A stretch of DNA of 64,000 bases from positions 1,252,817-1,316,816 of the forward strand of contig NZ_CH672376.1 of NCBI RefSeq assembly GCF_000153105.1. The letters run 5' to 3'. A program made the translations under genes and the position numbers. Shown here one piece after another: positions 33,048-42,063 of the stretch. Source of the stretch: Blastopirellula marina DSM 3645 (lineage in GTDB: Bacteria; Planctomycetota; Planctomycetia; Pirellulales; Pirellulaceae). The notes beneath the pieces were generated by a model that saw only the letters and a program-made list of their open reading frames with translations, did no database searches and had not been told where the DNA came from. The first letter of the stretch is position 1. Each line of letters starts with the position of its first letter.

Positions 33048-35270
33048 ATGCCGCATCGCTGGACACGATGGATCATTGCGACGCTAGGTTGCGTCGCGCT
33101 TGCGCTCAACGGTTGTTCGTTGCAGTGCTGGCGACTCTATGATTGTCCTGATCCGCCGGCCTACGAAGAGGACTTAATTCTGAAGTACGCGGGCCGCGGT
33201 CTAAAGATCGAGGACCCGGAGCGCAACGTTTGTGAAGATGACAGTTTTCCCAGCGTCCCGGTGTCGCCCGATACGGCGGTCAGCGGGGAAGTGAAGTACA
33301 AGAACCTCTCGCTGCAGGAAGCGGTCGAAACGGCGCTGGCGAACTCGCAAGTCATGAAAGACCTGGGGGGCGTACTCCGCAGCCCGGCGGCTTTGGCGAC
33401 GATCTACGATCCGGCCCGTACTTACACCGATGGCCGCTTTGGTGAAGAAGCGGCGTTGAGCGCTTTCGACGCTAGTTTCGGCGCCAGCGCCTATTTTGAA
33501 CAAAACGACTACGGCGTGAACAACGTGACGGTCGGGCAGAACGGCCTGTTCAAGCAAGACTACAACAACTACGAGATGTCGCTGCAAAAGAAGAGCGTTA
33601 CCGGCGCTACGTTCACTTTGCGAAACGTCACGCAATACGACAATAACAATCAAGAAGCGTCGTTCATCACCAACCCGTTTGTCTTTGGCCAGTCCTGGAC
33701 GAACTACGCCGAAGCCCAGTGGCGTCAACCGTTGTTGCAAGGCGCCGGCGTGATGTACAACCGGATCGCCGGTCCCAACGGCGAACCTGGTTTCGCCAAC
33801 GGCGTATTAGTCGCTCGCACGCGTACTGACATCAGCTTGGCCGACTTTGAGATCGCCGTCCGCAATCTGGTCAGCGATACCGAAAACGCCTACTGGGATC
33901 TCTACTACGCGTATCGCGATCTGGACGCCAAAGTGGAAGCGCGTGACAACGCGCTGCGAGTTTGGCAAAACGTTCAAGCCAACGCCGGACAAGGTCGCCG
34001 GACCGCCGATCAGGAAGGTCAGGCGCGCGAGCAATATTATCGCTTCGAGTCGGAAGTGATCAACGCGCTGCATGGTCGTTTGACCCCGCGGACGCAAACC
34101 AACTACGGCAGTAACGGCGGTACGTTCATCCAAAACGGCGGCGTTCGCGTTTCGGAACGCCGACTGCGAGTGATCATGGCCGTCGAGATCAACGGACAGC
34201 AGTTGCTGCGTCCAGACGATGATCCTCCCGTGGCGCAGGTGAAGTTCGACTGGGACGCGATCGCACTGGAAGCAGTCGCGCGTCGCCCAGAGCTTCGCCG
34301 CCAGAAGTGGGTCATCAAGCAGCGCGAGCTGGAGTTGATCGCCAACAAGAACTTCCTGAAGCCGCAATTGGACCTGGTCGCTCGCTATCGGCTGCGCGGC
34401 TTCGGTAAAGACTTGTGGGGCTACGATCAGCCGCAATACGACAACGCGATTCAAAGCATGATGGACCGCGACTTCCAAGAGTATCAAATGGGGGTCGAGT
34501 TCGACATGCCGATCGGCTTCCGCCGCGGACATGCGGCGGTACGCAGCTCTGAGTTGGCGCTTGCTCGCGAAAAGGCGATTCTGCGCGAGCAGGAAAACTT
34601 CATCATGTACGGGCTGAGCAACACCTACGGCGAGATCGAACGCGCCCATCAGGTGATGGAAGCCCAGTTCAATCGGCGAGAAGCGGCCTATGCTCAGCAG
34701 CGTGCCGTCGAAGCTTCGCACGAAGCCGGCTTTGCTCCGCTCGACTTGCTGCTCGAAGCGCAGCGCCGCGTGATCGACGCCAACATCTTGTTTTATCAGG
34801 CCCGCGTCGACTACGCCCAAGCGATCAAGAACGTGCATTACGAGAAGGGCTCGCTGCTAGAGCACAACAACATCTATATGGCTGAAGGCCCGTGGCCGCA
34901 AAAAGCGTACAACGACGCTTTGCAACGCGACTTGAACAAACGGCATGCGTTGACCAATTTTGTGATCAACGACGCGGTGATCGGGCGTCCAAAAAAGGTC
35001 GACTTCTCACTCGAGCCGTCGAAGAAGCCGTATAAGTCGACGCCGATCTTTGAAGGTCCGGCCTTCCCCGAGACGTCAGAAGCCGACACGACGCCGGAGA
35101 ATCCGCTGCGACAAGAGAAAAGCGAGACGCCGAGCGTTCAACAGGCCTCGGCGGACAATCCGCTGGGCGCCGAGAACTCGCCGCCGATGGTCAGCGAAGC
35201 GTCCAACGAGCAGGAAATCGATTTCGGCGGCGAAGAGCCAGGCGCGTCGGCCTTCTGGATTTCTCGCTAA
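33048..35270 (+). CDS. TolC-family outer-membrane efflux lipoprotein
   Basis: A 740-residue protein. Signal MPHRWTRWIIATLGCVALAL followed by NGC gives a lipobox (Cys23), so it is an outer-membrane lipoprotein like OprM. LSLQEAVETALANSQVM is the first TolC-type helix, and paired coiled-coil repeats run to about residue 615, with FEIAVRNLVSDTENAYWDLY and ALEAVARRPELRRQKWVIKQ among the expected motifs. The remaining 110 residues are polar, rich in Pro/Glu/Ser and without predicted structure. TolC proteins are usually 430-500 residues; the insert around 360-420 and the tail make this one long. It forms the outer channel for type I secretion or efflux. It may serve the HlyD/M50 proteins at 39.1-44.3 kb, but it is not contiguous with them. 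Confidence 0.87.
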   Translation: MPHRWTRWIIATLGCVALALNGCSLQCWRLYDCPDPPAYEEDLILKYAGRGLKIEDPERNVCEDDSFPSVPVSPDTAVSGEVKYKNLSLQEAVETALANSQVMKDLGGVLRSPAALATIYDPARTYTDGRFGEEAALSAFDASFGASAYFEQNDYGVNNVTVGQNGLFKQDYNNYEMSLQKKSVTGATFTLRNVTQYDNNNQEASFITNPFVFGQSWTNYAEAQWRQPLLQGAGVMYNRIAGPNGEPGFANGVLVARTRTDISLADFEIAVRNLVSDTENAYWDLYYAYRDLDAKVEARDNALRVWQNVQANAGQGRRTADQEGQAREQYYRFESEVINALHGRLTPRTQTNYGSNGGTFIQNGGVRVSERRLRVIMAVEINGQQLLRPDDDPPVAQVKFDWDAIALEAVARRPELRRQKWVIKQRELELIANKNFLKPQLDLVARYRLRGFGKDLWGYDQPQYDNAIQSMMDRDFQEYQMGVEFDMPIGFRRGHAAVRSSELALAREKAILREQENFIMYGLSNTYGEIERAHQVMEAQFNRREAAYAQQRAVEASHEAGFAPLDLLLEAQRRVIDANILFYQARVDYAQAIKNVHYEKGSLLEHNNIYMAEGPWPQKAYNDALQRDLNKRHALTNFVINDAVIGRPKKVDFSLEPSKKPYKSTPIFEGPAFPETSEADTTPENPLRQEKSETPSVQQASADNPLGAENSPPMVSEASNEQEIDFGGEEPGASAFWISR

Positions 35271-35280
35271 CGTCGCTGCG

Positions 35281-35676
35281 TTACTCCCCCATTTGAATCC
35301 AACAGGATGGGTGCTGCGCCATGCCGATGTGAGGGTAGAAGTCGGCCGCATCCGGCGCCGACAGCAAAATAAGCATCGTATTGAGCCCTGCCGCTTCGTG
35401 CGTTTGCTGGATCAGTTGCTTGCCAATCCCTTGCCTTTGATAGGCGACGTCGACCGCTAGGTCGGCCAGATAGGTGCAATAGTGGAAATCACTGATCGCT
35501 CGGGAAATGCCGACCAGCAAGTCTCCCTCGCGAGCAGCGACAATTATGTCAGCGCCTCGCAACATCCCTTCTAGACAAGCATCATCGACCATCCGACGCT
35601 CGGCCAGGGTAGAGCGCTCGAGCAGATCTTGAAATTCGGGGACCGTAAGATCCGGCTCAAGTTGATAGGTCGGCAT
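35281..35676 (-). CDS. GNAT-family N-acetyltransferase
   Basis: A 131-residue acetyltransferase. [20 protein letters not shown] holds the acetyl-CoA pyrophosphate motif (Q/R-x-x-G-x-G/A) typical of GNAT enzymes, preceded by [13 protein letters not shown] and followed by [20 protein letters not shown], the usual late strand with a Tyr that can act as acid. The length is that of a minimal GNAT fold. The acceptor (protein, antibiotic, small amine) cannot be told. It converges on the TolC gene, 10 bp away, and stands alone. Confidence 0.87.
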   Translation of the reverse strand: MPTYQLEPDLTVPEFQDLLERSTLAERRMVDDACLEGMLRGADIIVAAREGDLLVGISRAISDFHYCTYLADLAVDVAYQRQGIGKQLIQQTHEAAGLNTMLILLSAPDAADFYPHIGMAQHPSCWIQMGE

Positions 35677-35981
35677 GACAGTGGAAGACTAGGATATTGC
35701 GAGATTCTGGGAAACGGAGAAGACAAGCATCATGAATGGTATCCGGCAGGCGAGAGTTCGCCTAGAAGCCGCCTAGGTTCGACGAGAAGCTAGAGCGGTG
35801 TGAAAAGGCCGAAAACTCGCGTGATCAAATACTAGGAATGGTTTGCTTTTCGCAGGAAGATCCGAACGAGCTTATTCGACGCTTGTGCGGAGAAGTTTCC
35901 GACCGTGTCTTTCCGTTCTTCCTCTGTGCCGTTGCCGTGTTCCATGCTTCGCTGGAAACGATCTCGAGTCGTCAAGAAACC
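35677..35981. other. Intergenic region, no gene seen
   Basis: About 300 bp between the GNAT start and the clpV terminator. A 60-codon open frame at 35843 has no ribosome site or recognisable motif. The GNAT promoter should lie here but is not obvious. Confidence 0.4.
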
Positions 35982-36014
35982 AAAAGAGGGCGGTCCTGCT
36001 GAGTGACCGCCCCC
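35982..36014 (-). terminator. Rho-independent terminator of clpV
   Basis: GGGCGGTC (35988-35995) and GACCGCCC (36005-36012) form a perfect stem with a 9-base loop. On the minus strand the stem is followed by TCTTTTGG, a short T run. It lies 30 bp beyond the clpV stop codon. Confidence 0.7.
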
Positions 36015-36044
36015 GACGTGCGTAAGATTGGCGACTTGTTTGGC

Positions 36045-38726
36045 TTACAAAATCTCGTAAGCGAAGTCGCCTGTTTGGTTGACCGTGACATTGACGCCGC
36101 CGATCTCTCCCCCGTCGGCCATCCGCGCGAGGAACTCGGACGAGAGCTCCGGCAGCAGCGTGCGGGTCAAAATCTTGTCGACGTTACGAGCGCCGGTGTC
36201 AACTTCGGTGCAGCGCGCGGCGATCGCGTCGACCAGTTGGTCGGTATACTCGAACGCGGCGTTGTAGTTCTCTTTGACGCGCTTGCCCACTTTTTTCAGC
36301 TTCAGCCGGACGATCTGCTTCATCACGTCGTCGGCCAAGGGGAAGTAGGGAATGACGCTCACACGGCCGAGAAACGCCGGCTTGAACGTCTTGAGCAATT
36401 CTTCGTGCAGCGCTTCGCCCAAGACCGTTGGGCTCGGTTGTTGTTGCGGGTCGCGGCACATGTGCATGATCAGGTCCGTGCCGGCGTTGGACGTCATGAT
36501 GATCACGGTATTTTTGAAGTCGATGTCGCGACCTTCGCCATCTTTCATATGACCTTTGTCAAAGACTTGGTAGAAGATGTCCTGCACGCCGGGGTGCGCC
36601 TTCTCCATTTCGTCGAGCAAGATCACGCTGTACGGCTTGCGACGCACCGCTTCGGTCAGCACGCCTCCTTCTCCGTAACCGACATAGCCGGGAGGCGAAC
36701 CCATCAACAGGGAGACTTTATGCTCTTCTTTGAACTCCGACATGTTAATGACGGTCAGATTCTGCTCGCCGCCGTACAACAAGTTGGCCAAGGTCAGCGC
36801 CGTTTCGGTCTTACCGACGCCGCTGGTGCCGGCCAGCAAAAAAGTGCCGATCGGGCGGCTCGGGTCATCCAGGTGAGCCCGCGACGTCCGAATGCTTTCG
36901 GCGATCTGCAGCATGGCGTGCGTTTGGCCCACCACCGCTTCTTCCATGAGACCTTGGAGGTTCATCACCGTTTTGAGCTCGTTTGAGACCATGCGGCCGA
37001 CCGGAATTCCGGTCCAAGCGGCGACGGTTTCGGCGACGGCGGCCGAGTCGCAGCAGACATGAACGAGCGGATCTTCGCCTTGAGCGGTTTCCAATTCGGC
37101 GTGCGTCGTTTGGATTTGCGTGCGAATCTCGCTCCGCTCTTCGTCGGTCAACAGAACCGGCGGTTCTTCCCCTTCTTTGACGGGGGCGCCGCGCAGCGCG
37201 TCGTCTTCGATCAGTTGCTTTTGCAGGTCGCGAATTTTGAAGACCAGCTCTTTTTCATTCGCCCAGCGCTGGTTGAGCTTGGCGAGACGCTCGGTCTCGA
37301 CATCGCGGGTCGCTTCTAGATCGGCGATCGTCGACGTGTGATCATCGGCGCCGGCGGCCATTTCTCGTTCGAGAATGACGATCTCGGTCGTCAGCTGTTC
37401 GATGTGGCGATGCGAGTCTTCGATCTCCGGCGGAGTCGAGTTCTGGCTCAGCCCGATCCGAGCACAGGTCGTATCGAGCAAGCTGACCGCTTTGTCCGGA
37501 AGCTGCCGACCGGTGATGTAGCGATTCGACAGTTTGACGGCGGCTTCGACTCCTTCGTTCAAAATGCGGACCGAGTGATGCTTTTCGAGCGTCGCAACCA
37601 GACCACGCATCATGTCCATGCATTTCGGTTCGCTCGGCTCTTCGACTTTCACCACTTGAAAACGTCGCGCTAGAGCAGCGTCGCGTTCAAAATACTTTTT
37701 GTACTCGGCCCAAGTGGTCGCTGCGATCGTGCGTAATTCGCCGCGAGCGAGCGCCGGCTTCAGCAAGTTGGCGGCGTCTCCTTGGCCTGCCTGACCGCCG
37801 GCGCCGATCATGGTGTGGGCTTCGTCGATGAATAGAATGATCGGCTTGGGCGAGCTTTTGACTTCCTCGATGACCGACTTCAAGCGGTTTTCAAATTCAC
37901 CTTTAACCCCGGCGCCTGCTTGCAACAGGGCGAGATCGAGCGTGCGGATCGAAACGTTGGCCAACACTTCCGGCACGTCGCCGGCGGCGATGCGGAGCGC
38001 GAAGCCTTCGACGACCGCCGTTTTGCCCACGCCGGCCTCGCCGGTGAGGATGGGATTGTTTTGTCGACGGCGACAGAGGATGTCGACGATCTGGCGGATT
38101 TCGTCATCGCGGCCGAGGACCGGATCAATCGCGCCGCTTTTGGCTCGCTCTGTCAGGTCGACCGTAAATTGATCGAGTGACGGCGTTTTGGAAGGTTTGC
38201 CTGATTTGCCGGTCGCCGCGGCATCTTTGGATTCAGGCTTTTTGGTCGCTTCATCCGTTTCGGCGATAATGCTGGGGAGTTCACGTTTCAGCGATTCGAC
38301 CGAGATCTTGCCGAGCGCCGACGAACTGCCGACGATCGCCCGCGACGAATTTTCGTCACTTAGCAAGGCCAGCAAGATGTGGCCGGTGCGTACTTCGGGT
38401 TCGCCGTATTCGATCGAAGCCAACAGCCAGGCTTCGCGAGCCAGATCGACGATCGCCGGAGCAATGCTCGGCGGACGGCCGTTGCCGGTTTTGAAGCGAT
38501 CGATCGCTTTTGTCAGTTCTGAGGTGAACTGCGAGCGGTCGATTTCGTAGTACTTGAGGATTGCTTCCAGGTCGGTGAACGGGGCTTCCAAGATCTTGGT
38601 GAGCCAATGTTCGACCTCGATGTTGTAGTTGGTGCGCGATAGGCAGAGCCCCGCGGCAGATTCGAGAGCGCCTCGGCAGACGGGATTCAGTTTGCCGACG
38701 AGTGATTTCAGATTGAGTCCGGACAT
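36045..38726 (-). CDS. clpV: ClpV/TssH-type AAA+ ATPase of type VI secretion
   Basis: An 893-residue double-AAA+ unfoldase. The N-domain (1-150) has MSGLNLKSLVGKLNPVCRGA, EVEHWLTKILE and AREAWLLASIEYGEP, the ClpV rather than ClpB signature. AAA1 carries GEAGVGKT (229-236) and ILFIDEAHT; a coiled-coil middle domain follows; AAA2 carries GTSGVGKTE, VINMSEFKEEH, the pore loop GSPPGYVGYGEGG and ILLDEMEKAHP. In type VI secretion ClpV disassembles the contracted TssB/TssC sheath. No other T6SS gene is in the window, so it is an orphan here. ClpV start chosen at the family Met; an in-frame ATG 18 codons earlier is less likely. A terminator follows. Confidence 0.87.
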   Translation of the reverse strand: MSGLNLKSLVGKLNPVCRGALESAAGLCLSRTNYNIEVEHWLTKILEAPFTDLEAILKYYEIDRSQFTSELTKAIDRFKTGNGRPPSIAPAIVDLAREAWLLASIEYGEPEVRTGHILLALLSDENSSRAIVGSSSALGKISVESLKRELPSIIAETDEATKKPESKDAAATGKSGKPSKTPSLDQFTVDLTERAKSGAIDPVLGRDDEIRQIVDILCRRRQNNPILTGEAGVGKTAVVEGFALRIAAGDVPEVLANVSIRTLDLALLQAGAGVKGEFENRLKSVIEEVKSSPKPIILFIDEAHTMIGAGGQAGQGDAANLLKPALARGELRTIAATTWAEYKKYFERDAALARRFQVVKVEEPSEPKCMDMMRGLVATLEKHHSVRILNEGVEAAVKLSNRYITGRQLPDKAVSLLDTTCARIGLSQNSTPPEIEDSHRHIEQLTTEIVILEREMAAGADDHTSTIADLEATRDVETERLAKLNQRWANEKELVFKIRDLQKQLIEDDALRGAPVKEGEEPPVLLTDEERSEIRTQIQTTHAELETAQGEDPLVHVCCDSAAVAETVAAWTGIPVGRMVSNELKTVMNLQGLMEEAVVGQTHAMLQIAESIRTSRAHLDDPSRPIGTFLLAGTSGVGKTETALTLANLLYGGEQNLTVINMSEFKEEHKVSLLMGSPPGYVGYGEGGVLTEAVRRKPYSVILLDEMEKAHPGVQDIFYQVFDKGHMKDGEGRDIDFKNTVIIMTSNAGTDLIMHMCRDPQQQPSPTVLGEALHEELLKTFKPAFLGRVSVIPYFPLADDVMKQIVRLKLKKVGKRVKENYNAAFEYTDQLVDAIAARCTEVDTGARNVDKILTRTLLPELSSEFLARMADGGEIGGVNVTVNQTGDFAYEIL

Positions 38727-39105
38727 CAGGGCGGCTTTCGCAGTACGGATGGAGGTTGGCGGGCTGACAGCGGCATGCAATGTATCTTCGGGAGTGTAGG
38801 ATCCGCTAAACGCCGTGGGCGAAAATGCATCCCCCGGCGATTCGCTTCCTACTGATAGACGTACCGTTTGGGTGGGTTAGAGCGGTTGTAGTAACCAAAT
38901 GTCGCACCCTGGGTCGCGGAATCACGAAAGAGTCGTCTGGCGGGACGATGTGTGAATATATTGGAACTTGTCGATCGCTTCGATTTGCCCCCAGCGAAGG
39001 TCGACCATTATCATGCAACGGATGCGCAGCGAGGATCGCCGCCGCACAAAGAGGCCCCGGCCTGGGTAGGATGTCCAGCCGTTTGCGCCGCTTTTTAGTC
39101 CGACT
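38727..39105. other. Divergent intergenic region clpV / GAF-HlyD
   Basis: About 380 bp without a gene. TATATT occurs near 38957, but no matching -35 is seen on either strand. Promoters for both divergent genes must lie here; I cannot place them. Confidence 0.35.
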
Positions 39106-41130
39106 ATGTCTTCCGAGACTCCTATTTCCGTTCGAACAGCAGATGATGCTCGCCGGCAGCTTGATTCGTTGTTAGACGAACTCGCGGATCTGGCTGAGGG
39201 GGCCTCTGCGCCGGAAGAGTTCTGGCCCGAACTGTTGTCGCGGTTAGTCTTCGCCGCTTCCGCCCACGGCGCCGCGATCTGGCAATGGGGAGGATCACGG
39301 CGGTTGCAGCCGCTGTTTGAGCAAGGCTTTGACAAAGTCTATCCCGGTCACCAGCGGGATGTGGCGATCGAAATCGACGCGTGCTCGCTAGAAGCGGCTC
39401 TCCGCAAACCGAAGGCGTCGACCATCGTTAGCGGTGGTCAGGCAGGCGGTCCCGCCCGCTTGATGTTGGTCGCCCCTTTAACCACCGCCGCGCGGGCGAC
39501 TGGTTTGTTGGTGTTGTATCAACCGGCCGATCTGCCGGCCGTGACGCAAAACGGTCATCTTCGGCTGTTGGACGCATTTGGCGAAATCGCCATCCACTTC
39601 CAAGAACGGCGTTTGCTGGCCGATTTTTCCGGCGCCGAACAAAACTGGAAGAATCAGCTTCACTTTGCCCGCGACGTTCATCGCGAATTGGACGTCAAAC
39701 AGACCTGTTACCGGATCGCCAACGACGCACGACAAGCGCTTGACGCCGATCGGGTCAGCGTCGCCGAGTGGGATGGACCTGCGGCGCAGGTCCAAGCGAT
39801 CAGCGGCGTGGACGTCCTCAACCGTCGCGCCGCTGTCGTCCGCAAGCTAGAACGCTTGGCGACCGCCGTCGCCAAACAAAGACAACCATTGATCTTTCGC
39901 GGCGATCGAGAAAATCTGCCGCCGCAAATCGAAGAGGCGCTGGTCGACTACTTGGAAGAGTCGCCTGCTCGTCTGTTGATCGCCGTGCCGCTTGTCCGCG
40001 AAACGGAGGACGCCGCCGCAGAACCTCGGACGTCGAATGACGGAATCCTGATCGGCGTGATGATTGTCGAGCAATTGGAATCGACCGAAGTAGAACGCCT
40101 GCTCGCACGCACGCGTAGTCTGGCCGAGTCGGCGACTTTGGCTCTGGCCAACGCGCAGCGCTACGAGCGACTTCCGCTTCGCGGCGTCATGCAACTGATC
40201 GGTACGACGCTCGCCCAATTCGGTTGGCGCAAACTATCGCGAACGATGCGCTACGTGCTGCCGGTGCTATTAGCGCTATTGGCGACCTGGTGGATTCCGG
40301 CGCCGTTTGAAATCGACGTCCGCGGGCAATTGCAGCCGGAGGTCGAACGGCAACTGTTCGCACCGCTCGACGGTTATGTCGATGAGATTCTGGTGAAACA
40401 TGGCGAGCTGGTCGCCGCCGGCCAGGTGGTCGCGACGTTGCGTTCGCCTGACTTGGAACTGAGACAAACCGAAACGGCGGGGCTGCTTTCCGCCGCCCAG
40501 TCTGAGCTGGATGCGGTGCGCGTCGAACGAACGCAAAACGTTCGTCGCGATGACGATCGTCGCAACAGTCGCAGCGCCGATCGCGACAAGCTTTCGGCCG
40601 ACGAGATTCGCCTTACCCGGCGGATCGCTAACCTGCAAGAACAACTGCTGCTGCTGGAAGCGCAAGGGAAAGCGTTGACGCTAGTCGCGCCTGTCGCCGG
40701 CCAAATCTTAAGCTGGGATATCGCAGAGACGTTGCAGTCTCGGCCGGTTTCTCGGGGAGACTCGTTGCTGAAAGTTGCCGAAGTCGACGGTCCCTGGGTG
40801 CTGAAATTAGAAGCCGCCGATCGTCGCACCAAACATATTTTAAACGCTCAGGCCGCAGCCGACGAACCGCTGCCGATCACGTTTCACTTGGTGAGCGAGC
40901 CCGGCGTCAAGCATCCCGCGACGTTGGCCGAGATTTCGCAGGTCATCGAAGTTGGAACCGAGACCGACGAGCCGGCGGCGCTGCTGACGGCTCACTTCGA
41001 CAAAGCGGAAGTCGATTTTCTGCGCCCCGGCGTGACGGTTGCGGGACGCGTCAACTGCGGCACGCGCAGTTTGGCTTATGTCTGGACGCACGAACTGTTC
41101 GACGCGGTTCGCCGCCGCCTTTTCTGGTAA
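39106..41130 (+). CDS. GAF-domain / HlyD-like membrane fusion protein
   Basis: A 674-residue fusion. Residues 20-170 and 185-355 look like two GAF-type domains (for example VHRELDVKQTCYRIANDARQ and LDADRVSVAEW), cytoplasmic small-molecule or redox sensors. One membrane helix at 382-400 (MRYVLPVLLALLATWWIPAP) leads to a periplasmic adaptor: FEIDVRGQLQPEVERQLFAP then LDGYVDEILVKHGELVAAGQ, the biotinyl-lipoyl hinge, a coiled coil (445-530), VAPVAGQILSW (second lipoyl half) and a beta-barrel. HlyD proteins bridge inner-membrane transporters to TolC. It is the first of three genes (9-bp and 3-bp gaps) with a second HlyD and an M50 protease, so they form an operon. Sensor input on a fusion protein is unusual. 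Confidence 0.8.
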   Translation: MSSETPISVRTADDARRQLDSLLDELADLAEGASAPEEFWPELLSRLVFAASAHGAAIWQWGGSRRLQPLFEQGFDKVYPGHQRDVAIEIDACSLEAALRKPKASTIVSGGQAGGPARLMLVAPLTTAARATGLLVLYQPADLPAVTQNGHLRLLDAFGEIAIHFQERRLLADFSGAEQNWKNQLHFARDVHRELDVKQTCYRIANDARQALDADRVSVAEWDGPAAQVQAISGVDVLNRRAAVVRKLERLATAVAKQRQPLIFRGDRENLPPQIEEALVDYLEESPARLLIAVPLVRETEDAAAEPRTSNDGILIGVMIVEQLESTEVERLLARTRSLAESATLALANAQRYERLPLRGVMQLIGTTLAQFGWRKLSRTMRYVLPVLLALLATWWIPAPFEIDVRGQLQPEVERQLFAPLDGYVDEILVKHGELVAAGQVVATLRSPDLELRQTETAGLLSAAQSELDAVRVERTQNVRRDDDRRNSRSADRDKLSADEIRLTRRIANLQEQLLLLEAQGKALTLVAPVAGQILSWDIAETLQSRPVSRGDSLLKVAEVDGPWVLKLEAADRRTKHILNAQAAADEPLPITFHLVSEPGVKHPATLAEISQVIEVGTETDEPAALLTAHFDKAEVDFLRPGVTVAGRVNCGTRSLAYVWTHELFDAVRRRLFW

Positions 41131-41139
41131 CGAAGCCCT

Positions 41140-42060
41140 ATGAAGCGATTGTTCTCGATGACGTTCTGCTTGGCGGCGCTAGCCGTATCGTCGGCCAACG
41201 CAGACGACATACCGGTCAGTGCGACGCTGCTCAAAATTATTGAAACGGTCGAAGTTCCGGCTCAGCAGTCGGGCGCACTGGAGAAAGTCAACGTCCATGA
41301 AGGCTCGCTCGTTGAGCGAGGAGAGGTGATCGCCAACGTCGCCGCCAAAGAGATGGAGTTGGAGCTGAGCGTCAAACGCTCCGAACAAGCGATCGCCCAA
41401 CGCGAAGCGACGAACGACGTTAATATTCGCTTTTCCCGCAAATCATTGGAGGTTTCTCAGTCCGAGCTGCAACGAGCGCTCGACGCGATCGCGACCTTTC
41501 CGAACGCCGTTACCGATACCGAACTCGATCGCTTGCGACTGTTGGTCGAGAAGAATCGCCTGGAGATTGAACAGTCGAGCGAACAGCAGGCAATCGCCAA
41601 GCTGACCGCCGAATTGAAATCAGCCGAAGCGGAGATTACCGCCGAGAAATTGGCCAAGCATCAGATCGCCGCGCCGATCGAAGGGATGGTAGTTCGCGTC
41701 TTTCGTCGCGCCGGCGAATGGGTCGACATCGCCGATCCGGTCGTCAAGATCGTACGGATCGATCGACTACGAGCCGAAGGATTCGTACGGAGTGAAGAAG
41801 CGGCGCTGGGGCTGCAAGGTCGCTCGGCGACCGTTCGCGTGACGCTGCCGCGCAGCGCAGAGTTGGTAGCGCCCGGCAAGGTGACCTTTGTCGATCCCGA
41901 AGTCGACCCGGTCAGCGGCGACGTACGCGTTTGGGTAGAGATCGAGAATGTCGACTTAAAACTTCGTCCCGGGTTGCGAGTCGAGATGTCGATCTCCAAC
42001 GCGGCGGTGACCGACAACACCGACGATCAGGCGGCCGAAGAGGTCGCAGTGGGAAGCTAA
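41140..42060 (+). CDS. Periplasmic HlyD-family adaptor
   Basis: A 306-residue exported adaptor. MKRLFSMTFCLAALAVSSAN is a signal peptide (cleavage after ANA). The mature protein has VEVPAQQSGALEKVNVHEGS (first lipoyl half), a long coiled-coil hairpin (about 60-165) and IAAPIEGMVVRVFRRAGEW (second half), then a beta-barrel with VRVTLPRSAELVAPGKVTFV. It lacks a membrane helix, so it is periplasmic, probably held by partner proteins. It starts 9 bp after the GAF-HlyD gene and ends 3 bp before the M50 gene; all three are expected to be made together. RND-type adaptors have the same fold, but no RND pump is nearby. Confidence 0.85.
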   Translation: MKRLFSMTFCLAALAVSSANADDIPVSATLLKIIETVEVPAQQSGALEKVNVHEGSLVERGEVIANVAAKEMELELSVKRSEQAIAQREATNDVNIRFSRKSLEVSQSELQRALDAIATFPNAVTDTELDRLRLLVEKNRLEIEQSSEQQAIAKLTAELKSAEAEITAEKLAKHQIAAPIEGMVVRVFRRAGEWVDIADPVVKIVRIDRLRAEGFVRSEEAALGLQGRSATVRVTLPRSAELVAPGKVTFVDPEVDPVSGDVRVWVEIENVDLKLRPGLRVEMSISNAAVTDNTDDQAAEEVAVGS

Positions 42061-42063
42061 GCC

